From assembly GCA_003576685.1 (NCBI GenBank), contig QOZR01000004.1, forward strand, positions 310,001 through 374,000: a stretch of 64,000 bases of DNA. The letters run 5' to 3'. The DNA comes from Virgifigura deserti (GTDB lineage Bacteria > Pseudomonadota > Alphaproteobacteria > Dongiales > Dongiaceae). The notes below the pieces were generated by a model. It searched no databases. It was not told the origin of the DNA and saw nothing but the letters and a program-made list of their open reading frames with translations. Positions within the stretch are counted from its first letter, which is position 1, and every line of letters begins with the position of its first letter. The translations under genes were made by a program, and so were the position numbers. Shown here piece after piece: positions 9,505-18,020 of the stretch.

Positions 9505-10716
9505 TTATTCGGGGCGACGCTCTGCAACCACCGCGTCGGGCGGCAGATAATCGGCGCCGTCGGCGTAACGCCAGTCGGTCATGACGCCACGGCCATCCTC
9601 AAGGGCAATCTTGCCGACATAGGCCCCCATGGTGGCCTGATGGTCGATCGTGCGGAACTCGATCTCGCCGAACGGGCTGGAGACGGTCAGGCCTTCCATG
9701 GCGTCGACCAGCGCCTCGGTGTCGGTCGAGCCGGCCTTCTCGATCGCTGCGGCGATCGCCTTGAAGGTAGTGTAGCCGACGACCGAGCCGAGCCGCGGAT
9801 AATCGTCGAAGCGCTCCTGGTAGGCGTCGATGAACGCATTGTGCTCCGGCGTGTCGATCTGGTCCCATGGGTAGCCGGTGACGATCCAGCCTTCCGGCGC
9901 CTCGCCCTTGAGCGGATCCAGATATTCCGGCTCGCCGGTCAGCAGGCTGACGACCGCCCGGTCCTCGAACAGGCCGCGCAGGCTGCCTTCGCGGACGAAA
10001 CTCGAGAGGTCGGCGCCGAAGGTGACGTTGAAGATCGCGTCAGGCTGCGAGGCGGCGAGCGCCTGCACGGTGGAGCCGGCGTCGATCTTGCCGAGCGCCG
10101 GCCACTGCTCGCCGACAAACTCCACATCCGGACGCTTGGCTTGCAGCAGCTCCTTGAAGATAGCCACGGCGGACTGGCCATATTCGTAGTTCGGCGCCAC
10201 CGTTGCCCAGCGCTTGGCCGGCAGCTTCGCCGCTTCTTCCACCAGCATGGCCGCCTGCATGTAGGTCGAAGGGCGCAGGCGGAAGGTATAGCGGTTGCCT
10301 TCCTCCCAGGTGATCGCATCGGTCAAGGGTTCGGCCGCCACGAACAGCACCTGATTGTGGGCCGCGAAGTCGCTGACCGCCAGGCCGACATGGCTGAAGA
10401 ACGTGCCGGCCAGCACGTCGACGCCCTCGCTGGTCACCAGCTCATTGGCGATTCGCACGGCATCGCCGGGCTTGCCGCCGTCGTCGCGCGAGATGACCTC
10501 GATCTGGCGGCCGCCGAGCAGGCCGCCCTTCGCGTTCACCTCCTCGACCGCCAGCTCCCAGCCATTGCGGTACGGGATGGTGAAGGCCGGGAGGCCGGTA
10601 TAGCTGTTGATCTCGCCGATCTTAATCGAATCGGCGGCCCAGGTCGGATCGGTGAAGCCCGCCGCGGCCGCCACGGCGGCTGCGGCACCCCAGAAGTATC
10701 GTTTGATCCGCTGCAT
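9505..10716 (-). CDS. Periplasmic substrate-binding protein of branched-chain-type ABC transporter
   Basis: The protein has 403 residues and a signal peptide (positively charged MQRIKRYFWG, then an alanine-rich core ending near TWAADS). The mature chain begins IKIGEINSYTGLPAFTIPYRNGWELAVEEVNAKGGLLGGRQIEV, the type-I periplasmic binding fold of the LivJ/AmiC group. GGAGGCG lies ahead of the ATG. Located inside the hydroxylase/reductase operon, it probably captures the ring compound that the cluster degrades, but the ligand pocket cannot be read from sequence alone. The gap to the next gene (108 bases) is the largest within the operon. Confidence 0.9.
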   Translation of the reverse strand: MQRIKRYFWGAAAAVAAAAGFTDPTWAADSIKIGEINSYTGLPAFTIPYRNGWELAVEEVNAKGGLLGGRQIEVISRDDGGKPGDAVRIANELVTSEGVDVLAGTFFSHVGLAVSDFAAHNQVLFVAAEPLTDAITWEEGNRYTFRLRPSTYMQAAMLVEEAAKLPAKRWATVAPNYEYGQSAVAIFKELLQAKRPDVEFVGEQWPALGKIDAGSTVQALAASQPDAIFNVTFGADLSSFVREGSLRGLFEDRAVVSLLTGEPEYLDPLKGEAPEGWIVTGYPWDQIDTPEHNAFIDAYQERFDDYPRLGSVVGYTTFKAIAAAIEKAGSTDTEALVDAMEGLTVSSPFGEIEFRTIDHQATMGAYVGKIALEDGRGVMTDWRYADGADYLPPDAVVAERRPE

Positions 10717-10778
10717 TCTTCGCCTCCCTGTTTATGATGCCCGGTTGACCGCCAAGCATTGTTGATCCTGGCGTCCGG

Positions 10779-11363
10779 TTATTTCAAGCCGTCCTGCCCC
10801 TTGATCTCGTGCTTCGTCAGCCCGCCAACGCGCGGCAGCGGCCGTCCGGTGTCGGTCACCGCGATGGCGACGACAATCTCGCCGGCGCGGGGCGCATCCG
10901 GCACGCGCACCTCGATCGCATCGAAGTGGCTACGGACATAGGCGGCATCCTTGTGCCCCAGCGGCACGTCGATCGGCGTGCCGAGGCCGCCCATCTTCTT
11001 GGCTGAGGGGATCAGCGCCGCCCCTTTCTCGAGCGCCGCCCGGACAGGCGCGCCCATCTTCGGATGCAGAATGGCGGCGGCATGCTCCAGCTCGCCGCCC
11101 TCGCCGACGATGGCCGCTTTGCCGTAGCTCTCCGCCTGACCGGGCTGGATGCCGAGCGCCTCGACGCAACGCCGCGCCAGCAGGCCGCCCAGCTCCTCGC
11201 CGATCGCGATGAGCTCCGACAGGTCCTCGACATAGCAGCCGGCGAACGGATTTTCGATCACCGCGCAAGCGACCGCCCGACGGGTCGGCGGCTCGACCGG
11301 GCGGCCCATCTCCTGCCGCGTCTCGTCGATAATGGTCAGCAGCTTGCGTATCTTGGCGCTCAT
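10779..11363 (-). CDS. Amino acid synthesis (DUF1185) family protein, second copy
   Basis: The protein has 194 residues and is of the PF06684 family, whose solved members have a chorismate-mutase-like fold and no firmly assigned reaction. Features shared with the preceding paralogue: ACAVIENPFAGCYVEDL, GKAAIVGEGGELEHAAA, DAAYVRSHFDAIEVRVPDAP..GEIVV and a C-terminal HEIKGQDGL. The start overlaps the stop of the paralogue by 4 bases, so the two are probably translated as a pair and may form a hetero-oligomer. Its place between the reductase block and the transporter suggests a step in ring or intermediate processing; the reaction is unknown. Confidence 0.85.
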   Translation of the reverse strand: MSAKIRKLLTIIDETRQEMGRPVEPPTRRAVACAVIENPFAGCYVEDLSELIAIGEELGGLLARRCVEALGIQPGQAESYGKAAIVGEGGELEHAAAILHPKMGAPVRAALEKGAALIPSAKKMGGLGTPIDVPLGHKDAAYVRSHFDAIEVRVPDAPRAGEIVVAIAVTDTGRPLPRVGGLTKHEIKGQDGLK

Positions 11364-11944
11364 CGCAGTCCATCCTCTCCCTTGATCTCCGACACAGCCA
11401 ACCCTCCGACGCGGGCATGCACGCGCGGGCCCGTGGTCATGACCAGCACGACCACGATCTCATCGGCCGCGGGCGCGCCCGGCACGCCGACTTCCATGGC
11501 GTCGAAATGGCTGCGCACATAGGAGGCATTGATATGGGTGATCGGCACGTCGAGCCGGGTACCGGGGGATCCCACCTTCTTGGAGGACGGTACGATCGCC
11601 CTGGCGCCGCCGAGTGCCTCGCGCATCGCATAGCCGCCCGGCACATGCCACAGCGCGCCATGCTCCAGCTCGCCGGCGGCACCGACGATGGCACCCTTGC
11701 CATAGCCCGCGGTTTGCCCAGGGTCGCCGCCGAGCGCGGCGATCAGCCGCCGGGCCATGTCCAGCCCGACCGGCTTCAGCGCCTCCATCATTGGCAGGAT
11801 GTCCTCCACATACTGGCCGGCATAGGGGTTGCGCAGAACCGCGCAGACCGCCGCGCGCCGCAGCGGCTCGGCGGCGGGCGGGCCGAACTCGTGGCGGACT
11901 TCCTCCAGCACGGTCTGAATTCGTCTCACCTCGATCAGGCTCAT
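11360..11944 (-). CDS. Amino acid synthesis (DUF1185) family protein, first copy
   Basis: The protein has 194 residues, the same length as its tandem neighbour and clearly a diverged duplicate: VCAVLRNPYAGQYVEDI, GKGAIVGAAGELEHGAL, NASYVRSHFDAMEVGVPGAPAADEIVV, and SEIKGEDGLR at the C-terminus. The lysine pair in VPSSKKVGSPGTRLD matches IPSAKKMGGLGTPID in the other copy. Its ATG overlaps the UPF0280 stop by 4 bases. The family name is historical and does not prove a role in amino-acid biosynthesis. Co-occurrence with the nicotinate-type reductase suggests a catabolic role here. Confidence 0.86.
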   Translation of the reverse strand: MSLIEVRRIQTVLEEVRHEFGPPAAEPLRRAAVCAVLRNPYAGQYVEDILPMMEALKPVGLDMARRLIAALGGDPGQTAGYGKGAIVGAAGELEHGALWHVPGGYAMREALGGARAIVPSSKKVGSPGTRLDVPITHINASYVRSHFDAMEVGVPGAPAADEIVVVLVMTTGPRVHARVGGLAVSEIKGEDGLR

Positions 11945-12813
11945 GCCGGCTTCTCCCAGGTCGTTTCGGTGGCGAGCGACAGCGGGCCGATCACACGATA
12001 GGCCTGCCGCAGCATCAGCACCGCACCATAAATCAATCCGCGCGCGCGCAACGCATCGGCGCGGCGTGCGCCAGCATCGAGCGCCGCCTGGACGGCCTCG
12101 GCCGGCAGCGCGCCGACTTCGACCGTGACGAGCCGTTCACCCAGGTCGCTGTCGTCCTTCATATCGCTGGCGGGAAGCCGGCGAATCGCCGGATGCGCGA
12201 CATCGACCTCATTGGCGATCAGCGTGGCGCCGATATCGGCCGCCACCGCAGTCCGGGCCAGGACCGTCACGGCGTCGGCGATCCCGAAGCTCTGGCTTCG
12301 GCCGCGCCAGCCGCTGGTGGCAAGGCCGCGCACCGGCAGGTCGTGCGTCACGCGGATCGCACCGTCCAGGCTGGGCAGCGACAGATCGGCCACCAGACCG
12401 GCGGACAGGGAGCGGCCCGGCATGAGATGGAGGGCGATGTCGCCGCCATCATTGACATAGGCGCGCTCGAGTTCGGCCGCTTCGGTGATCGCCGCCAGAA
12501 CCTCGTCGGCAACGGCGCCAGCCACGGCCGCCATCGGCGTGACGAAGACGTCGCAATGCGGCCAGCAGGCCTCGACCATGCGCCGGGCGACCGGTCCCTC
12601 GACCTCGGGCGGCACATCCCCGATCGGACGGCGCAGCACCGGTAGTTCCGCTACCAGCCCTTCGAGGACATCCTGGAAGCGGGCCCAGGCTGCGGCATGG
12701 GCCTGCCATATTGCGGCGCGATTGCCGAAGGCGCCGACGATCAGGTCGATCGGGCCGTGCTGCAGATGCAGCCGGCCGTCCGGCAGCATGCGGCCATGAC
12801 AACCGCCGCTCAT
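11941..12813 (-). CDS. UPF0280 family protein (ApbE-like superfamily), candidate flavin transferase
   Basis: The protein has 290 residues. UPF0280 proteins are distant relatives of ApbE, the Mg-dependent FAD:protein FMN transferase. Matching elements: AYVNDGGDIALHL (compare the ApbE GGD/GGN loop), RGLATSGWRGRSQSFGIADAVTVLARTAV, and AADIGATLIANEV (compare the ApbE AD..aT metal/flavin helix). The ATG overlaps the stop of the reductase gene by 4 bases, so translation is likely coupled. The E. barkeri 6-hydroxynicotinate reductase was reported to carry covalent flavin, so a maturase role for this protein is an attractive inference, but it is not demonstrated. Confidence 0.82.
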   Translation of the reverse strand: MSGGCHGRMLPDGRLHLQHGPIDLIVGAFGNRAAIWQAHAAAWARFQDVLEGLVAELPVLRRPIGDVPPEVEGPVARRMVEACWPHCDVFVTPMAAVAGAVADEVLAAITEAAELERAYVNDGGDIALHLMPGRSLSAGLVADLSLPSLDGAIRVTHDLPVRGLATSGWRGRSQSFGIADAVTVLARTAVAADIGATLIANEVDVAHPAIRRLPASDMKDDSDLGERLVTVEVGALPAEAVQAALDAGARRADALRARGLIYGAVLMLRQAYRVIGPLSLATETTWEKPA

Positions 12814-14285
12814 CAGCCGGACTCCTGCAGCGGCCAGGGATTGCCGGCATGCCAGAGGGTGACGCGCTTGCGGTCGACCTGGGCCACCGCCTCGATCGGC
12901 TGCAGCCAGTCGATATGGCCGCCGAGCGCGGCATAGTCGTCCCGCCGCAAGGTGAACTCGATCGGTGCGACGATCGCCGGCGTCGGCACATAGCCGAAGG
13001 CATTGGCCGGCATCCGCGTGACGTCGACCATGAGGGTAATACCGCCGCCCGGCCAGACATAGACCGGCGCGCCACCGCAGGTGACGCGGGTGAGCGCGTC
13101 GCGCACCGATCGGGTCAGGCGCACCGGATTCTCGGTGACGCCGGCGCGCAGGCTGCCGCCCGCCCCGGCCATGAACAACACCGTGCAGAGCGCCGGTTCG
13201 CAGTTCTCGCCAATGCGTTCAACCACCCGGACCATCGGCTCCGGCATCGGCACCGGCACGGGCGTCAGTGTGTCGTCGAGCACCAGCCAGGCGCTGTCCT
13301 CCCCCGTGGTCGACACCATCAGAAGACGCAGGCCCGGCCGGGCAATTTTCGGATCGATCTTCTCGATGATGGTCAGCGGGTCGGTGATGTCGGTGCCGCC
13401 CCAGCCGGTCCCCGGCTCGGCGACCTGGAAATAGCGGCCGGGCGTTGACCGGCGGCCGCGCACGCGAATGCCGGAGGGCGGCATGTCGAGGCAGCGGCCG
13501 GCCTGATGCTCGGTCAGCACGCCGGTGATGTGGTCGTCGACCACGATCACCTCGTCGACATGGCCGTGCCACTGCTTGGCGAACATGCCGATGGTCGCGC
13601 TGCCGCAGCCGACCCGCATCCGGTGCTCCTGAACCCCGTTGATGACCGGCGGCTTGCCGGCCTGGACGGTCAGCGCGGCGCCGCCGTCGACGGTCAGTTC
13701 GGCCGCGCCGCCATTGCACAGGTTCAGAAGCATCTCACAGGTGACGACGCCCTCCTTCTTGGAGCCACCGGTCAGGTGGCGCACGCCGCCCAGCGCCAGC
13801 ATCTGCGAGCCGTATTCGGCCGTGGTGACATGGCCGACCTGCTCGCCTCTGCAGCGCACCGCCGCCTGCTCGGGCCCGACATAGCGATCGGTGTCGATCT
13901 TCACCTTGACTCCGCAATAGCTGAAGATGCCTTCGGTCACGACGGTGACCATGTCAACGCCTTCGATAGTACTCGACACGATGAAGGGGGCCGGCTTGTA
14001 GTCGGGATAAGTCGTGCCGGAACCGATGCCAGTAACGAACAGCGAGGACGGCTGCACCGGATTGCCGCTCCAGTCGTTCTGCAGGAACGGCACCATCTCG
14101 CCATTCTGATCGATGGTGCGCTCGGCGAGAAGAATCGGATCGACCCGGGTCAGTTTGCCGTCGAAATTGCCGTAGCGGTCGCAGGCGCCTGTCCTGCCCG
14201 GGCGGATGCGGCACAGAACCGGGCAGGCGTCGCAGGTGACGATCTCGGTATTGGGACCGGCATCGGCGGCGGGGGCATCGGTCAT
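12813..14285 (-). CDS. 6-hydroxynicotinate reductase-like iron-sulfur flavoprotein
   Basis: The protein has 490 residues. The family enzyme reduces 6-hydroxynicotinate to 1,4,5,6-tetrahydro-6-oxonicotinate. The N-terminus has a ferredoxin-like motif with Cys18, Cys21, Cys25 and Cys35 (VTCDACPVLCRIRPGRTGAC). More conserved-looking cysteines follow in SYCGVKV, VRCRGEQVG, CEMLLNLCNGG, RVGCGSATIG, GENCEPALC and TCGGAPVYVWPGGG, as expected for several clusters. The segments GIGSGTTYPD and GCGSATIG resemble Ser/Thr-containing flavinylation motifs. The ATG at 14283-14285 overlaps the hydroxylase stop; a longer frame upstream is out-of-family sequence. It lies between the hydroxylase and UPF0280 genes. 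Confidence 0.85.
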   Translation of the reverse strand: MTDAPAADAGPNTEIVTCDACPVLCRIRPGRTGACDRYGNFDGKLTRVDPILLAERTIDQNGEMVPFLQNDWSGNPVQPSSLFVTGIGSGTTYPDYKPAPFIVSSTIEGVDMVTVVTEGIFSYCGVKVKIDTDRYVGPEQAAVRCRGEQVGHVTTAEYGSQMLALGGVRHLTGGSKKEGVVTCEMLLNLCNGGAAELTVDGGAALTVQAGKPPVINGVQEHRMRVGCGSATIGMFAKQWHGHVDEVIVVDDHITGVLTEHQAGRCLDMPPSGIRVRGRRSTPGRYFQVAEPGTGWGGTDITDPLTIIEKIDPKIARPGLRLLMVSTTGEDSAWLVLDDTLTPVPVPMPEPMVRVVERIGENCEPALCTVLFMAGAGGSLRAGVTENPVRLTRSVRDALTRVTCGGAPVYVWPGGGITLMVDVTRMPANAFGYVPTPAIVAPIEFTLRRDDYAALGGHIDWLQPIEAVAQVDRKRVTLWHAGNPWPLQESG

Positions 14286-17047
14286 CGTGCGATCCCATGC
14301 GCCTGCAGGGCGGCAAGGACGCGATCCGGCGTCGCCGGCACATGCGTGATGCGGACGCCGGTCGCGTGGTGGATGGCGTTCAAGATCGCCGGCGCGGTCG
14401 GGATCAAGGCCGGCTCGCCGATCCCCTTGGCGCCGTAGGGGCCGAGCGGCTCGCGATCCTCGATCAGGATGCACTCGATGTCCGGCACGTCGCCGAAGGT
14501 CGGGATCAGATAGTCGTGCAGGTTCTCGGTGCGGCCGGGCACATACTCCTCCATGAGCGCCAGGCCGAGGCCCTGCGCAACACCGCCATGGATCTGGCCC
14601 TCGACCTGGATCGGGTTTATCGCTCGGCCGACATCGTGGGCCGCGACGATGCGCAGCACCTTGACCGTGCCGAGCTCCAGGTCGACCGCGACCTCGGCCA
14701 TCTGCGCGGCGAAGCCGTAGCTGGCATAGGGCACGCCCTGGCCATCGGCGTCCAGCGGCGTCGTCGGCGGGTCGAAGCTGCCGGTCGCCGACAGCACGTC
14801 GCCGCGCTCATCGACCGGCAAGGCCGCCAAGTCGAGCATGCGCGCGCCTGCGGCATCGCGGGCCTGCACCCTCCCCTGCTCCAGCACCAGCTCGGCATCC
14901 TCACCGGCGTTGAGGCGGCGCAGCAGCTCGGCCCGCAGGGCGGCACCGGCTTGCTCGGCCGCCTTGCCGGAGACGAAGGTCTGGCGCGACGCCGATGTCT
15001 TTCCGGCATCCTCGGTCAGGTCGGTGTCGCCCATGATCAAGTCGAAGCGCTCCATCGGCACGCCGAGCGCATCGGCGGCAATCTGCACCATGATCGTGTT
15101 GGAACCCTGGCCGATATCGACCGCGCCGTTATAGAGCGTGATCCGACCGTTCGGCTTCAGCCCGACCCGCATGGTCGAGGGATTCGATAGCGAGGTGTTG
15201 CCGATGCCGTACCACATGCAGCCGACGCCGACGCCGCGGCACTCGATGCCGCCAGCCCGATTCGCCGCCTCGGCCGCGGCACGGGCCGTCTGCCAGCGGG
15301 GACGCAGTGCCTCCAGGCAGGCGGCGAGCCCGCAGCTCGCCTGCAGCACCTGGCCCGTCGCCGTCGGCTGACCGACGCGCAGCGCGTTGATCCAGCGGAA
15401 CTCCAGCGGATCGATGTCCAGCCTCGCGGCGAGGTCGTCCATCAAGGCTTCATGCGCGATGGCGGCTTGCGGCACGCCGAAGCCGCGGAAGGCGCCGGCC
15501 GGCGGATCGTTGGTGTAGAGCGCCCGGGTCAGCGCGCGAACCTGCGGCACGTGGTAGGGACCCGTGCAATGGACCGGCACCCGGTTGGCGACGGTCGGCC
15601 CCCAGGAGGCATAGGCCCCGGTATTGAAATCGCCGGCGAAGTCGAAGCCGAGCAGTCTGCCCTCAGCATCGGCCGCCGCGCGGGCGCGGATCTGCGCGGG
15701 ATGGCGCTTAGTGGTCGAGGCCATCGATTCCGGCCGCGCGTAGATGCAGCGGACCGGCCGGTTCAACGTCCAGGCGGCAACCGCAATCAAGGGCTGAAGC
15801 GACAAGTCCAGCTTGCCGCCGAAGCCGCCGCCAACGGCCGTCGGGACGATACGCACCCGGTCGCGCGGAATGCCCAGGACATGGGCGATCTCGTCGCGGT
15901 CCATGTAAGGCGTCTGGGTGCAGGCGACCACCTCGATGCGGTCGCCGACCCGGCGGGCATAGCCGGCCTCCGGCTCGATATAGGCATGCTCGACGAAGCT
16001 GGTTTCCACCGCGATCTCGGCCGTGGCGGCAGCGCCCGCGAACGCCTGCTCGACATCTCCCTTCACCACCCGGCCGCGCACCAGGACATTGTCCGGCACG
16101 GCCTCATGCAGGGCGGGCGCACCGCCGGCGCGGGCCTGATCGAAGCCGATGGGCGGCAGCGGCTCCCACTCGATGGGAACGGCGTCATCCGGCAGAGTCT
16201 CAATGGTCTCCGCGTCGCCGACGAGGGCGAGCACCGCCTCGCCGCGATAGCGCACGATGCCGTCGGCGAGCGCCGGCTGGTCCTTAATGTCCGGGTAGAT
16301 GCCGAAGCCGTTGACCGGCACCTCGGCGGCGGTCAGCACGGCGGCCAAGCCGGGCCATGCGCGGCGCAGCGCCTCCAGATCGCCGACTCGGAATCGGGCC
16401 CGGCCATGGGGCGACCGCACTGCGCGCAGCCACAGCGCATCCGCCGGCGCGCTGTCGGCGCCATAGCGTTCCGTCCCGGTGAGCTTGGCGAGGCCGTCGG
16501 TCTTCGCGACAGGGGCGCCCACTGCCCGCCCTGTCTCCGGCACCAGGAACTCAAGTTCGGGATCGGCCGTGTGCAGCACCGCCTCGACGATCTTGCGATA
16601 GCCGGTGCAGCGGCACAGCACGCCGCCGAGGGCGTCCTCCACCTGCTGCCTGTCGGGATGCGACGTATGCGCGAGCAGATCGCTTGCCGCCATCAGCATG
16701 CCTGGCGTGCAGATGCCGCATTGAGCGGCGCCGAACCGGTGAAACGCCGCCTGCAGGCGATTGATCCTGTTGTCGCGCGCCAGGCCTTCGACCGATTCGA
16801 CGGCGCGGCCGGCGGCCTGACCGACGGGAGTCAGGCAGGCACAGATCTGGCGGCCGTCGATGCGCACAGTGCAGGCGCCGCAATCGCCGGCGTTGCAGCC
16901 TACCTTCGTCCCGGTGAGGCCAAGCTCCTCGCGCAGCACGTCGGACAGCCGGCGCACCGGCGGCACGCGCAGCGTGACTAGCCGACCGTTCACGGTGAAG
17001 GCGAGCTCGGGCAGATCGGAGGTGTCAATGTCGAACGCTTCGGTCAT
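14282..17047 (-). CDS. Molybdenum hydroxylase, fused [2Fe-2S] and molybdopterin subunits (nicotinate dehydrogenase-like)
   Basis: The protein has 921 residues and joins two usually separate chains of xanthine-dehydrogenase-family enzymes. Residues 1-160 hold two [2Fe-2S] sites: Cys51, Cys56, Cys59 and Cys71, then GICTPGML and GGVLCRCTGYRKIVEA. From about 175 onward is the Mo-cofactor part: VGGGFGGKLD, GAFRGFGVPQAA, DIGQGSNTIM, MGDTDLTEDAGKTSASRQTFVSG and the catalytic-glutamate segment GAKGIGEPALIPTAPA. It would hydroxylate an N-heteroaromatic ring using water. The FAD subunit is encoded just upstream with a 4-base overlap. Substrate (nicotinate or an analogue) is inferred from the reductase and enamidase in the cluster. 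Confidence 0.88.
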   Translation of the reverse strand: MTEAFDIDTSDLPELAFTVNGRLVTLRVPPVRRLSDVLREELGLTGTKVGCNAGDCGACTVRIDGRQICACLTPVGQAAGRAVESVEGLARDNRINRLQAAFHRFGAAQCGICTPGMLMAASDLLAHTSHPDRQQVEDALGGVLCRCTGYRKIVEAVLHTADPELEFLVPETGRAVGAPVAKTDGLAKLTGTERYGADSAPADALWLRAVRSPHGRARFRVGDLEALRRAWPGLAAVLTAAEVPVNGFGIYPDIKDQPALADGIVRYRGEAVLALVGDAETIETLPDDAVPIEWEPLPPIGFDQARAGGAPALHEAVPDNVLVRGRVVKGDVEQAFAGAAATAEIAVETSFVEHAYIEPEAGYARRVGDRIEVVACTQTPYMDRDEIAHVLGIPRDRVRIVPTAVGGGFGGKLDLSLQPLIAVAAWTLNRPVRCIYARPESMASTTKRHPAQIRARAAADAEGRLLGFDFAGDFNTGAYASWGPTVANRVPVHCTGPYHVPQVRALTRALYTNDPPAGAFRGFGVPQAAIAHEALMDDLAARLDIDPLEFRWINALRVGQPTATGQVLQASCGLAACLEALRPRWQTARAAAEAANRAGGIECRGVGVGCMWYGIGNTSLSNPSTMRVGLKPNGRITLYNGAVDIGQGSNTIMVQIAADALGVPMERFDLIMGDTDLTEDAGKTSASRQTFVSGKAAEQAGAALRAELLRRLNAGEDAELVLEQGRVQARDAAGARMLDLAALPVDERGDVLSATGSFDPPTTPLDADGQGVPYASYGFAAQMAEVAVDLELGTVKVLRIVAAHDVGRAINPIQVEGQIHGGVAQGLGLALMEEYVPGRTENLHDYLIPTFGDVPDIECILIEDREPLGPYGAKGIGEPALIPTAPAILNAIHHATGVRITHVPATPDRVLAALQAHGIAR

Positions 17048-17898
17048 CGATCCTCTGTCAGCTGGTTGAGAGCACGCCGCACGAGAACCAGGGCCGCGTC
17101 GCGCCGATAGGCGGCGGTGCCGCGGACGTCATCGATCGGGCTGAGCGGCGCCAGATGGGCCGTCGTGACCCGCTCGGCCAAACGATCGTTCAGCGGCAGA
17201 CCAATCAGGTCGCGCTCCAACTTGAAGAGACGCCGGGCGACCGCGCTGCAGGAGCCGATCGCGACACGCAGGCGGCCGACCGTGCCATCCGGCGCCGCTT
17301 CGAGGACGGCCGCGACCATGACGATCGAGATCACCAGATAGCGGCGGGCGCCCAGCTTGAGCCATGTTGATCGTGTCCCCTGGCGCGCGTCCGGCGCCGG
17401 CTTCGGGATGAGCAGCGCGGTCACCAGCTCGTCGGGGCGACGGATCGTCCGGCGATTGCCGGTCACGAACTCGGCGACAGGCACGCGACGCTCGCCATCG
17501 ACCGAGGACAGGACAACCTCGGCATCGAGGGCCAGCAGATTGGGTGTGCCGTCGGCGGCCGGCGAGGCATTGCACAGATTCCCGCAGAGCGTGCCCGCAT
17601 TCTGGATCTGCATGCCGCCGACCTCGCGCGCCGCCAGCTTGTAGCCGTCGAACCAGGGCGGCAGTCGGGCTTCGATGAGGTCGGTCCATGTTGTCAGGGC
17701 GCCGACGCGGACATGGTCCCCCTCATCGACGATGCCGCGCAGCATTCTAAGGCCGGTGATGTCGAGAACGTCATCGCCAATCGGACGGCCGACGCGCGCC
17801 GGATAGTAGTCGGTACCGCCCGCGATCACCGTCAGGGGCGATGCGACCAGCAAGGCCAGAGCCTCGGACAGATCGACAGGCCTGAAATAACTGCGCAT
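17044..17898 (-). CDS. Molybdenum hydroxylase FAD-binding subunit (CoxM/NdhF-like)
   Basis: The protein has 284 residues and is the medium subunit that passes electrons from the [2Fe-2S] clusters to FAD. The pyrophosphate-binding loops are VIAGGTDYYPARVG near residue 20 and NAGTLCGNLCNASPAADGTPNLLALDAEV near 100, in the family positions. C-terminal AYRRDAALVLVRRAL is the usual CO-dehydrogenase flavoprotein C-terminal element. It is the first gene of the 12-kb minus-strand operon, with GGGAGG just before the ATG and palindromic operators immediately upstream. Confidence 0.9.
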   Translation of the reverse strand: MRSYFRPVDLSEALALLVASPLTVIAGGTDYYPARVGRPIGDDVLDITGLRMLRGIVDEGDHVRVGALTTWTDLIEARLPPWFDGYKLAAREVGGMQIQNAGTLCGNLCNASPAADGTPNLLALDAEVVLSSVDGERRVPVAEFVTGNRRTIRRPDELVTALLIPKPAPDARQGTRSTWLKLGARRYLVISIVMVAAVLEAAPDGTVGRLRVAIGSCSAVARRLFKLERDLIGLPLNDRLAERVTTAHLAPLSPIDDVRGTAAYRRDAALVLVRRALNQLTEDR

Positions 17899-17928
17899 AA
17901 CCTCCCAGACGTACCGTTGTTGCGGTAA

Positions 17929-17954
17929 TTAAATTTGTTCGTGTACGAATAACG
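17929..17954. promoter_or_regulatory. Operator shared with the enamidase promoter
   Basis: TTCGT-GT-ACGAA (17938-17949) is an exact inverted repeat. Extended leftward it reads AATTTGTTCGTG (17932-17943), identical to the left half of the palindrome at 4773-4800. The right half (ACGAATAA) differs from that operator by one base in eight. It lies 40 bases upstream of the FAD-subunit ATG and 71 upstream of marR, so one bound protein could control both. A further small repeat, TACCG (17912-17916) and CGGTA (17923-17927), sits closer to the operon. Confidence 0.7.
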
Positions 17955-17955
17955 A

Positions 17956-17970
17956 TCGTACCAGGTACGA
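17956..17970. promoter_or_regulatory. Second palindrome in the marR/hydroxylase intergenic region
   Basis: TCGTACC-A-GGTACGA is a perfect 7-bp-arm inverted repeat six bases beyond the first operator, on the marR side. It shares the GTACGA core with the neighbouring site, and may be a second, weaker MarR site for autoregulation. Confidence 0.55.
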
Positions 17971-18020
17971 CAAGCTGTCAAGAGTCTTCGGCCAAGGGAC
18001 TTGGGAGGACGCAAAGCACG

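Noticed and set aside
15452..16981. Long plus-strand frame (509 codons) opposite the molybdenum hydroxylase
   Set aside because: Shadow of the GC-rich coding strand; no motif, while the minus strand has clear [2Fe-2S] and Mo motifs.
14282..17047. In-frame TGA as selenocysteine codon in the hydroxylase
   Set aside because: The frame has no internal TGA; selenium in this family is a non-selenocysteine cofactor ligand.
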